Source: Candidatus Bathyarchaeota archaeon
Lineage (GTDB): Archaea > Thermoproteota > Bathyarchaeia > TCS64
Assembly (NCBI GenBank): GCA_020697635.1
Contig: JAEHCT010000049.1
Coordinates: forward strand, 1-8,435
Reading direction: 5' to 3'
Length of the DNA: 8,435 nucleotides
Made by a program: the position numbers and the translations under genes. Below, piece by piece: positions 1-6,064 of the stretch. Every line of letters starts with the position of its first letter. The first letter of the stretch is position 1. The notes under the pieces are model-generated. The model was given only the letters and a program-made list of their open reading frames with translations, did no database searches and was not told the DNA's origin.

Positions 1-27
1 TAAGACGGCCGTTCACCCATCTACCAT

Positions 28-1485
28 GTGGTTTCTATGGTGGAAGGCAAAGACCTAACGATCCTTCAGTTAAATGACAGCCACGGCTACTTCGAGTTGC
101 ACCCCGAGCTGTTCTGGGAGGGAGGAAGAGAGATATATAGCAGCGCTGGGGGCTACGCCCGGATCTCCACCCTATTCAAACGGATACGGAATGAACAAAG
201 GGGATCCGTGATTGCATTGGACAACGGTGACACCATGCACGGCACCTTCGGGGCGGTCCATAGCCGCGGTGAGGAAATGATCCACATTCTGAATAACCTT
301 GCGTTCGACGGCATGACTGCACACTGGGAGTTCGCTTACGGCCCAAGCCAGTTCGAGAGGATCGTTAGGAGGCTTAACTACCCGATGCTTGCCATCAACT
401 GCTATAGGACGAGTAACGGCGAGCTCGCATTTCCACCGTACACCGTGATCGAACGAAACGGCCTAAAGGTAGGGGTGATCGGTATAGCCGCGACGATAGT
501 CGACAAGACCATGCCGGCTCACTTCAGCGAGGGGCTCCGATTCACCCTAGGTAGAGACGAACTTCCGGGTTACATCAGCAAGCTACGCGACGAAGAGCAC
601 GTCGATCTGATCCTCGTCCTTTCCCATCTAGGCTACCCCCAAGAGCTCCAGCTCGCGGAGGATGTCGACGGCATAGACATCCTGCTAAGTGGTCACACCC
701 ACAACCGGCTCTACGAGGCCGTGGTCGTGAACGGTGCAATAGTCATCCAGTCGGGCTGCCACGGCTCCTTCATCGGGAGACTAGACCTCAAGGTGTCGGA
801 CCGAGGAGTGAAAGGTTTCAGACACGAGCTGGTCACCGTCGAGGAGTCAATAGAACCCGACCCAACAACGGAGGACATGATCGACAAGGTCTTGGGGCCC
901 CACCGAGACGAGCTTGAAGCCGTAGTAGGCCACACAAAGACTCCACTTAACAGGAGCAGGGTTCTCGAGTCGACGATGGACAACCTACTTCTCGATTCAA
1001 TGAGGAAGCACACGGGCGTGGAGCTGGCGTTCTCCAATGGCTGGCGCTACGGGGCGCCTGTTACACCAAGACCGATTAAAACGAAAGACGTCTGGGACAT
1101 CGTCCCAACGAACCCACCAGTCTCGGTCTGTGAGATCACCGGAGAGGAGCTCTGGAGAATGATGGAGGAGAACCTGGAACACACGTTTTCCCGGAACCCG
1201 TACAAGCAGATGGGGGGATACGTGAAGCGCTGTTCTGGGCTGAACCTATACTTCAAAGTCGAGAACCCCGAGGGGAGGCGGATTCACGAACTCTTCGTCG
1301 GCGGCAAGAGGCTAGACAACCGGCAGACCTACCGCGCATGCTTCATCACCACTCAGGGTGTACCGGCTAAATACGGCTCAAACAGAGAAAGTAAGGATGC
1401 GTATGCGGTGGACATCCTCACAGAATATCTGGACAAGAACAGCCCAGTTGCGCCAAGATACGAGAGAGCCATAGTTCCCATCTGA
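28..1485 (+). CDS. SoxB-like dimetal hydrolase (metallophosphatase + 5'-nucleotidase C-terminal domain), no signal peptide
   Basis: 485-aa protein with a calcineurin-like metallophosphatase domain (about 9-270) and a 5'-nucleotidase C-terminal domain (about 300-485). Visible metal-site motifs are LNDSHG (D17, H19), DNGDT (D65), LSH (H200) and SGHTH (H223, H225). The usual GNHE signature is AHWE at 98-101, giving H99 and W100 in place of Asn-His. As I recall the families, this HW variant marks SoxB, the enzyme that hydrolyses Cys-S-sulfonate on SoxYZ, rather than UshA-type nucleotidases. RGEEM..I....FDGMTAHWEFAYG, QSGCHGSFIGRLDL and NPYKQMGG also read like SoxB. Bacterial SoxB is exported. Here the catalytic fold begins about nine residues from the start and an in-frame TAA lies at 1-3, so no signal peptide is possible and the enzyme should be cytoplasmic. 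GTG at 28, ATG at 37 or GTG at 40 could each be the start, and no Shine-Dalgarno is visible. It converges on the persulfide dioxygenase-like gene 43 bp downstream. A nucleotidase-like activity is the alternative. Confidence 0.85.
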   Translation: MVSMVEGKDLTILQLNDSHGYFELHPELFWEGGREIYSSAGGYARISTLFKRIRNEQRGSVIALDNGDTMHGTFGAVHSRGEEMIHILNNLAFDGMTAHWEFAYGPSQFERIVRRLNYPMLAINCYRTSNGELAFPPYTVIERNGLKVGVIGIAATIVDKTMPAHFSEGLRFTLGRDELPGYISKLRDEEHVDLILVLSHLGYPQELQLAEDVDGIDILLSGHTHNRLYEAVVVNGAIVIQSGCHGSFIGRLDLKVSDRGVKGFRHELVTVEESIEPDPTTEDMIDKVLGPHRDELEAVVGHTKTPLNRSRVLESTMDNLLLDSMRKHTGVELAFSNGWRYGAPVTPRPIKTKDVWDIVPTNPPVSVCEITGEELWRMMEENLEHTFSRNPYKQMGGYVKRCSGLNLYFKVENPEGRRIHELFVGGKRLDNRQTYRACFITTQGVPAKYGSNRESKDAYAVDILTEYLDKNSPVAPRYERAIVPI

Positions 1486-1528
1486 TCTTTGGCCTAGCTG
1501 GAGTCAGGATAAGAACCTATGAAGGGGA

Positions 1529-2893
1529 TTAATTGGTGACTGGGTACCCAGCCTTCCCCCAAGCGGTCATGCCGCCGAGGACGTTGAATATGTTCGTGTA
1601 ACCCAGCCTCAGCAGCATGCTTGACGCGAACCCGGACCTTGTGCCGCTCTTGCATATGAGCGCCACGGGCCGGTCTCGAGGTATCTCGCCAGCGTGCTGC
1701 TCGACTAGCCCGGCGTAGACGTGTTTACAGCCTTCGATGTGCCCGGTGTTGTACTCGTCGAGGCTCCGGACATCCACCACCACGAGATCCTTTTCCTTCC
1801 CCATCATCTCCTTCAGGTCGGCCACGGTGATGAGGCTGAGCTTCTCGGTGCGCAGCGCGTTCGTGTACCACGACGCGATGGTGCCCGTGAGGTAGCCGCC
1901 TACGTTGTCGTATCCCATCCGGGACAGGCTCCTCGAAACGTAGTCCAATTCGTCCTGCCCCCCGAGGACGACCAGAATGGGTTTGTCGTAGGGGAGCACC
2001 CATCCACCCATCCCCAGCCTCGCTATGTTTATGCTGTAAGAGTCTTTGATGTGCCCCGCCCCGAAGGAGGGCGGCGGCCTGGTGTCCACCACCACGCCTC
2101 CGTCGTCCACCTTCTCCTTGAACTCCATGGGAGTCAACGCCTTGGGGTTGGGCCCGCAGCCGACGAACGGAGCCCCCTCGACGTTATACTTCTCCATCAT
2201 GTGGAAGTAGGGAGTGTAGTGGTGGTCCTCCCTGACCTTGTGGTCGATGAACTCCTCCCGGGTCATCTGGAGCAGCGGGTTCATGAGCCTCTCCGCGCCG
2301 AGGGTGCTCACCTCTCGATCCGCGATGCCGCCGCCGCAGACAGACCCCGAGCCGTGGGCCGGGCACAGTACCACGTGGTCCCCTAGGGGAAGCAGCTTGC
2401 TGTGTATGCTGTCATAGAGGCTCTCGGACCACTTCCTGCGCTTCCCCGGCCCGCCGAAGTCTGTTCTCCCAGTATCACCCACGAACAGGGTGTCCCCCGT
2501 GAAAACCATCACGATGTCCCCGCCCGTCGCTAGGTCGGCGACCGCGTACGACATGCACCCCGGGGTGTGCCCCGGCGTGTGCAAGGCGGTGACCTTGAGC
2601 TTACCAATGTGGAACTCCTGGTCATCCTTTAGCACCTGACCGTACCTGAACTCGGGCCACGGGCCGTGGTAGATCTCGGCGCCGGTGAGGTTAGCCAGCT
2701 CCCTTGATCCTATGACGTAGTCCTCGTTCCGGTGGGTCTCGAAGACGTACTTGATCCTCATGCCCTCCCGTTTGGCGATGTCCACGTAAACCTGGCAGTC
2801 CCTCTGGGGGTCCACGACCACGGCCTCGTGGCCTGAGCCGACGAAGTAAGACAGATGAGCCACGACGCGGGACTTTATCTTCTCGAAAATCAT
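1529..2893 (-). CDS. Persulfide dioxygenase-like MBL-fold protein fused to two rhodanese domains (CstB/ETHE1-like)
   Basis: 454 aa. An N-terminal metallo-beta-lactamase fold (about 1-235) is followed by rhodanese domains at about 250-345 and 355-454. The usual THxHxDH motif is THRNEDY (53-59). The three residues expected to bind the single iron in ETHE1-type dioxygenases are still present: H54, H109 in TPGHTPG, and D134 in FTGDT. Residues of the second metal site are lost (N56, Y59 for His). This fits a mononuclear Fe(II) persulfide dioxygenase that converts glutathione-like or other low-molecular-weight persulfides to sulfite, not a hydrolase. The first rhodanese has no active-site Cys (VVLGGQDE at 308-315) and is probably structural. 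The second has C414 in CKSGTRS and should transfer sulfane sulfur. MBL, dead rhodanese, active rhodanese is the layout I recall for bacterial CstB. ATG start at 2893 with a TATA-like box about 30 bp upstream and no Shine-Dalgarno. Divergent from the TauE-like exporter. Confidence 0.93.
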   Translation of the reverse strand: MIFEKIKSRVVAHLSYFVGSGHEAVVVDPQRDCQVYVDIAKREGMRIKYVFETHRNEDYVIGSRELANLTGAEIYHGPWPEFRYGQVLKDDQEFHIGKLKVTALHTPGHTPGCMSYAVADLATGGDIVMVFTGDTLFVGDTGRTDFGGPGKRRKWSESLYDSIHSKLLPLGDHVVLCPAHGSGSVCGGGIADREVSTLGAERLMNPLLQMTREEFIDHKVREDHHYTPYFHMMEKYNVEGAPFVGCGPNPKALTPMEFKEKVDDGGVVVDTRPPPSFGAGHIKDSYSINIARLGMGGWVLPYDKPILVVLGGQDELDYVSRSLSRMGYDNVGGYLTGTIASWYTNALRTEKLSLITVADLKEMMGKEKDLVVVDVRSLDEYNTGHIEGCKHVYAGLVEQHAGEIPRDRPVALICKSGTRSGFASSMLLRLGYTNIFNVLGGMTAWGKAGYPVTN

Positions 2894-2899
2894 TTCGAC

Positions 2900-2930
2900 T
2901 AATCTTTCTTTTGGCGTGAGATAAAGATTA
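2900..2930. promoter_or_regulatory. Inverted repeat between divergent PDO-like and TauE-like genes (candidate operator)
   Basis: TAATCTTT (2900-2907) and AAAGATTA (2923-2930) form a perfect 8-bp inverted repeat with a 15-nt spacer in the 64-bp divergent gap. The right arm overlaps the TATA-like element of the minus-strand gene, so a bound factor would be placed to block TBP. That this is an operator, and for which regulator, is inference. No regulator gene is present in the window. Confidence 0.45.
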
Positions 2931-2932
2931 TC
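2920..2932. promoter_or_regulatory. Symmetric bidirectional TATA-like element
   Basis: GATAAAGATTATC is a palindrome (arms GATAA/TTATC, 3-nt centre AGA). Its centre at 2926 lies 33 bp from the minus-strand ATG (2893) and 32 bp from the plus-strand ATG (2958). Read on the minus strand it gives CTTTATC, a reasonable archaeal box A. The plus-strand reading GATTATC is weaker. Neither gene has a Shine-Dalgarno, which is consistent with near-leaderless transcripts starting on both sides. Confidence 0.5.
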
Positions 2933-2957
2933 AGCAGGCGTTCATGTTAGATCCAAA

Positions 2958-3719
2958 ATGGTCGTCGATCTGTGGAGGCTCGCGCCCCTCTTCGTCCTCT
3001 CCTTCTGCTCCGGTCTCGTCGACCTCAGCCTCGGAATGGGCTACGGCTTCACGGTGACCCCGATAATGCTGCTCCTCGGCTACACCCCAGCCGAGACCGT
3101 GCCCAGCGTCCTGTTCTCGTCCTTCATAGGGGGCGCCTCAAGCAGCTTCTTCAACCACCGCCTCAGGAACGCGGACTTCACCCCCGGGAGCCGGGACCTC
3201 AGGATCGCATTGATCACCGGAGGCCTCGGGGTCATTGGTGCCGTCATAGGAGTAAACACCTCGCTTAGCCTCCCGGAGAGGATCGTCGGGCTGTACATCG
3301 GCTTCCTCGTGATAGCCTCGGGCGCGCTGGTGCTCTACAGCAAGTCTCTGGTCTCAGGTTTCTCGTGGGCGAGGATACTCGTCATCAGCCTCCTAGGCTC
3401 CTTCAACAAAGGGATCGCCGGCAGCGGCTTCGGCCCAATAGTAACCACCGGGGCAATAATCTCGGGGCTAGACGAGAAAACCTCCATCGCCATACAGGCC
3501 CTCTCCGAGACCCTCGTGAGCCTCGTAGGCTTCACCACATACACAGTCCTACGAGGCCAAGTCGACGCATCAACCATCACAGTCATGTCTCTAGGAGTCG
3601 TGTTAGCCTCCCCCTTCGCCGCGTCCATCGTTAAGAGAGCCAAGGGAAACACGCTCAGAACCATGATCGCAGTCCTAGCGCTAATCGTAGGGACGAGCAC
3701 CCTGCTGAAATACCTGTAG
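2958..3719 (+). CDS. TauE/SafE family membrane anion exporter (sulfite/organosulfonate exporter-like)
   Basis: 253 aa, very hydrophobic, with about eight membrane segments (roughly 8-25, 29-45, 50-66, 82-99, 108-127, 138-160, 180-198 and 205-250 as the last pair). It has the two-fold repeat of TauE/SafE proteins: a Gly-rich turn GLVDLSLGMGYG (19-30) in the first half is echoed by GSFNKGIAGSGFGP (147-160) in the second. A cytoplasmic loop carries FFNHRLRNADF (64-74), a common pattern in the family. Members export sulfite, sulfoacetate or related anions, but the family does not fix the substrate. The divergent neighbour is a persulfide dioxygenase-like protein whose product would be sulfite, so sulfite export is the best guess. 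TauE and CstB are also encoded together in the Staphylococcus aureus cst locus. ATG at 2958, no Shine-Dalgarno. Converges on fdhD with a 68-bp gap in which I see no convincing terminator. Confidence 0.92.
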   Translation: MVVDLWRLAPLFVLSFCSGLVDLSLGMGYGFTVTPIMLLLGYTPAETVPSVLFSSFIGGASSSFFNHRLRNADFTPGSRDLRIALITGGLGVIGAVIGVNTSLSLPERIVGLYIGFLVIASGALVLYSKSLVSGFSWARILVISLLGSFNKGIAGSGFGPIVTTGAIISGLDEKTSIAIQALSETLVSLVGFTTYTVLRGQVDASTITVMSLGVVLASPFAASIVKRAKGNTLRTMIAVLALIVGTSTLLKYL

Positions 3720-3787
3720 CGACGCTCCACGCAGAGAAATAAAACAGATCTGACCCGCAGGAGGTAATAACCTGAAACAGCGGCTCC

Positions 3788-4537
3788 TCAAGCGTAAAGG
3801 TTCATCCTGTGCCCACGGACGAAGCCGACGAGCCTTATCCCCGCCTCCTCGGCTATACTTATCCCGGACGCCAGAGGCGCCGAAACGGAGCAGACCACCG
3901 GTATCCCCGCGGCGGCGGCCTTCAACACCATCTCCCCGGCCAGCCGGCCGCTAGACGCGAGCACACACCGGTTGAGGTCGACTCCGTCGAGCAGACACCT
4001 CCCTATAACCTTATCGAGGGCATTGTGTCTCCCAACGTCCTCGGCGAAAGCCACGACGCCGTCGTCCCAATGGTGTATGAGCGCGCTGTGAGTGCCACCC
4101 GTCTCCCTGAACACCATGCTCAGCCTGTTAAGCTCGTCTACGACGCCGTGGATCAAGGCATCATCCAAGTCTACGACGGGCTGGACCCTTCTGACGGATC
4201 CGGGTCTAATTCTCGGGGAGGCCGCACAGGCGGTGGTAAGGAGCCGACTTTTCCCCATCGTCATCTCGAAGAGGTTGACTGGGTTCCTAAGAGAAACGTC
4301 GACTCTCTCTGGTTGGACGACGAGGTCGGCTATGTCGGTGTGTGATGAGACTACGCCCTCGGTGTAGAGATGCCCGACCACCAGTTCCTCAAGCATCCCG
4401 GGTGAGGCTATGAGAGTCCTGTAGAACTCGCCGTCGACGAAGATGCACACAGCGACGTCGGCCGCCACCGAGTCTTCCAGGGTCTCCGTCGAGCCGTCAC
4501 TCCTGATCCGCGTTATCTCAACCTTCCTGACAGACAT
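3788..4537 (-). CDS. fdhD: FdhD, sulfur carrier protein for formate dehydrogenase-type molybdo/tungsto-enzymes
   Basis: 249 aa, close to the usual FdhD length. In E. coli FdhD passes sulfur from the cysteine desulfurase IscS to Mo-bis-MGD, giving the sulfido ligand needed by formate dehydrogenase. Family blocks visible are FRETGGTHSA (143-152), EDVGRHNALDKVIG (166-179), SSGRLAGEMVLKA (195-207) and VGFVRGHRMNLY (237-248). The signature CxxC loop is TTACAAS (101-107): C104 is kept and the position of the second Cys is S107. This may mean persulfide transfer through a single Cys, or a relaxed or altered role. It diverges from the MoeB/ThiF-like gene (87-bp gap). MobA and a hydrogenase maturation protease lie about 3 kb away, so a formate dehydrogenase or similar bis-MGD enzyme probably exists elsewhere. 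ATG start at 4537 with TTTTATC about 32 bp upstream and no Shine-Dalgarno. Confidence 0.95.
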   Translation of the reverse strand: MSVRKVEITRIRSDGSTETLEDSVAADVAVCIFVDGEFYRTLIASPGMLEELVVGHLYTEGVVSSHTDIADLVVQPERVDVSLRNPVNLFEMTMGKSRLLTTACAASPRIRPGSVRRVQPVVDLDDALIHGVVDELNRLSMVFRETGGTHSALIHHWDDGVVAFAEDVGRHNALDKVIGRCLLDGVDLNRCVLASSGRLAGEMVLKAAAAGIPVVCSVSAPLASGISIAEEAGIRLVGFVRGHRMNLYA

Positions 4538-4565
4538 TTGAACCCATATTGAGTGGATACTGAGC

Positions 4566-4572
4566 GATAAAA
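4566..4572 (-). promoter_or_regulatory. TATA-like box of fdhD
   Basis: TTTTATC on the minus strand, centred about 32 bp before the fdhD ATG. This is right for an archaeal box A driving a transcript with a leader of only a few bases. No Shine-Dalgarno is seen before the ATG, in agreement. Confidence 0.45.
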
Positions 4573-4594
4573 GACCCGCGCATAGGGGCTAGGG

Positions 4595-4619
4595 TTTAAT
4601 TCGTGTCCAGCGAATTGAA
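4595..4619 (+). promoter_or_regulatory. TATA box of the MoeB/ThiF-like gene within an inverted repeat
   Basis: TTTAAT (4595-4600) is centred about 27 bp before the ATG at 4625, the spacing for a leaderless archaeal transcript. The box is the outer part of an inverted repeat, TTTAATTCG (4595-4603) and CGAATTGAA (4611-4619). Eight of nine positions pair, including a perfect 6-bp core AATTCG/CGAATT with a 7-nt spacer. The promoter call is reasonable; a repressor site covering it is inference. Confidence 0.5.
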
Positions 4620-4624
4620 TAACC

Positions 4625-5680
4625 ATGTCTTATCAAGCGTCCATAGGCTTCACGGATGGGGAGCTGGACTACTACTCGCGGCAGATCGTTCTCAAAGAAT
4701 TCGGCCTAGAAGGTCAGAGGAGGCTCAAGGAGGCGAAGGTATGCGTCGTAGGGGCAGGAGGCCTCGGCAGCCCCATACTCACGCAGCTGACGTCCATGGG
4801 CGTAGGCAACATCAGGGTCGTCGACAGAGACGTCGTCGAGATCTCGAACCTGCAGAGACAGCACCTATACGGCGTGCACCAGGTCGGTCTACCCAAGGTC
4901 GAGGCCGCGATGGATAGGCTGCATCAGATAAACCCCTTCATCGAGGTGGAGCCGGTACCCCTCTCCGTGACTTACGGCAACGCTGAGAGGATCATCGAGG
5001 GAGCTGACATAGTCGTGGACGCCCTAGACTCCATGGCAGCCCGATACGCGGTCAACAGGGCGTGCCAGAGAACTGGGACACCTTTCGTTCACGGCGCGGT
5101 GATAATGCAGGTGGGCGACGCGTCCACCATAATCCCAGGCGAGACCGCGTGCCTAGAGTGCTTCCAAGGCGGCATAGACGACGCAGACCTCCCCAGCTGC
5201 GCCGTCCTAGGCGTACACCCCTCGGTTATAAGCCTAATCGCCAGCGTACAGGTGAGCGAGACAATCAGGCTGTTACTCGGAGAGACGCCGGTCCTCGCGA
5301 ACAAGCTACTCTTCGCGGACTTGAAGGAGCTGTCCATCGAGAAGGTGCAGCTAGCTAAAGCAGAGAACTGCCAAGTATGCAGCGGACCCCTAGAACCAAT
5401 AGAGACGGCACCCGATGAGACTCGTGTCGAGGAGATCTGTGGAAGGGAGGGAAGAAGGGTATGGATCTTCTCGCCCGAGTATGAAATGGATATCGATTTA
5501 GAGTTAATCAACGACAAACTGGATGGTCTTGGTTACACGGTTACAGTCAAGGGAAGGCTGGGGACAAGCTTCGAGAATGAAAAAGTCAAGGGCAGCGTAC
5601 TGGTCTCCGGCGTCACCGTCATCGAGGGCGTGAGAGACCGGGGAGCCGCAGAGAAACTACGGGGACAGTTACTAGGATAA
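4625..5680 (+). CDS. HesA/MoeB/ThiF-family E1-like adenylyltransferase with extra C-terminal domain
   Basis: 351 aa. The adenylating E1 fold spans about 14-265. Visible are the nucleotide-binding loop GAGGLGS (43-49), VVDRD (65-69), SNLQRQ (74-79), DALDS (122-126; the second Asp matches the Mg-binding Asp of MoeB), C192 in the position of the conserved Cys, and a four-Cys zinc site, C176/C179 (CLEC) and C259/C262 (CQVC). Such enzymes adenylate the C-terminal Gly-Gly of ubiquitin-like sulfur carriers (MoaD, ThiS, archaeal SAMPs) before thiocarboxylation. The sequence alone does not decide between molybdopterin, thiamine and tRNA thiolation or protein tagging; fdhD next door and mobA nearby favour molybdopterin. 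Family members often end soon after the zinc site or carry a rhodanese domain. Here about 80 residues follow (about 270-351) with no rhodanese CxxGxR-type loop. The strand pattern IFSPEYEMDIDLE...YTVTVKGRLG suggests a small alpha/beta domain I cannot name. Leaderless-type ATG start. Confidence 0.92.
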   Translation: MSYQASIGFTDGELDYYSRQIVLKEFGLEGQRRLKEAKVCVVGAGGLGSPILTQLTSMGVGNIRVVDRDVVEISNLQRQHLYGVHQVGLPKVEAAMDRLHQINPFIEVEPVPLSVTYGNAERIIEGADIVVDALDSMAARYAVNRACQRTGTPFVHGAVIMQVGDASTIIPGETACLECFQGGIDDADLPSCAVLGVHPSVISLIASVQVSETIRLLLGETPVLANKLLFADLKELSIEKVQLAKAENCQVCSGPLEPIETAPDETRVEEICGREGRRVWIFSPEYEMDIDLELINDKLDGLGYTVTVKGRLGTSFENEKVKGSVLVSGVTVIEGVRDRGAAEKLRGQLLG

Positions 5681-5700
5681 TTTGGGTCGATATATTGGAC

Positions 5701-5729
5701 TTTATAAAAAGGGGGGACGCGCGCCCCCC
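5701..5729 (-). terminator. Hairpin plus T-run terminator of the PH-like gene (possibly bidirectional)
   Basis: A perfect G6/C6 stem (5711-5716 with 5724-5729, 7-nt loop) lies between two convergent genes. Read on the minus strand it is followed at once by TTTTTATAAA (5710-5701), giving a stem and T-run that ends transcription from the 5744-6064 gene. There is no T-run on the plus-strand side, so termination of the MoeB-like transcript here is less certain. Confidence 0.6.
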
Positions 5730-5743
5730 ATTGGGCGTTAGGC

Positions 5744-6064
5744 TTAGCCCTTGGCCTCGGTGATGCTCTTCAGGATTATGCGTGCCGGAACCTCGTCTGG
5801 GTTCACTACGTATTTCTTGTCGGCTGCGTCGATCTCGATGGCGTTGCCTTCCGTGACGTCAACCTTGCTGATGCCCTCGAGGGGCACATTCATGGTTAAG
5901 TTGTATTTCTTGGACAGAAAACCCTTCACGTTCTGGAACATCAGGCGCTTGTTAGAGATAATCAGATACCCACTTCCCCCGCTGAGGCGGCCGGGATAGC
6001 TTTTCTGTATGGAATCACCGGGCTCCAAGGCCTTCTCCGCTTCCTTGTACCAGTTTTGCGCCAT
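5744..6064 (-). CDS. Small PH-like domain protein (bacterial/archaeal PH fold), function unknown
   Basis: 106 aa, no signal peptide, no membrane segment and no cysteine, so it is a soluble cytoplasmic protein. The core SGYLIISNKRLMFQN (31-45) followed by PLEGISKVDV (61-70) is the pattern I associate with prokaryotic PH-like (GRAM/bPH) domains: a strand, an 'S/T-N-K/R-R-L' turn, a strand, then a 'pl..I..v.v' strand. The C-terminal 20 residues (EVPARIILKSITEA) would be the closing helix. The domain fills nearly the whole protein, so it probably works as a single-domain binding module; the ligand or partner is unknown. Stand-alone gene: convergent with the MoeB-like gene, own terminator downstream, 197-bp non-coding gap upstream. 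ATG start at 6064. AGGA touches the ATG, too close to act as Shine-Dalgarno. Confidence 0.8.
   Translation of the reverse strand: MAQNWYKEAEKALEPGDSIQKSYPGRLSGGSGYLIISNKRLMFQNVKGFLSKKYNLTMNVPLEGISKVDVTEGNAIEIDAADKKYVVNPDEVPARIILKSITEAKG

Noticed and set aside
1721..2386. 221-codon open frame on the plus strand opposite the persulfide dioxygenase-like gene
   Set aside because: The translation is rich in His/Arg/Val with no recognisable motif. The minus-strand frame has clear MBL and rhodanese motifs throughout, so this is a GC-rich shadow.
3759..3765. Full Shine-Dalgarno-like AGGAGGT in the TauE-fdhD gap (+)
   Set aside because: No ATG, GTG or TTG follows at a usable distance and no open frame begins there. 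It lies between two convergent genes, so it is probably chance or a weak terminator stem (CAGG/CCTG).
3809..4345. 178-codon plus-strand frame opposite fdhD
   Set aside because: Low-complexity Arg/Gly/Pro-rich translation without family features; the opposite frame is an intact FdhD.
5089..5517. 142-codon minus-strand frame within the MoeB-like gene
   Set aside because: Ser-rich translation typical of an antisense frame; it covers conserved coding sequence on the other strand.
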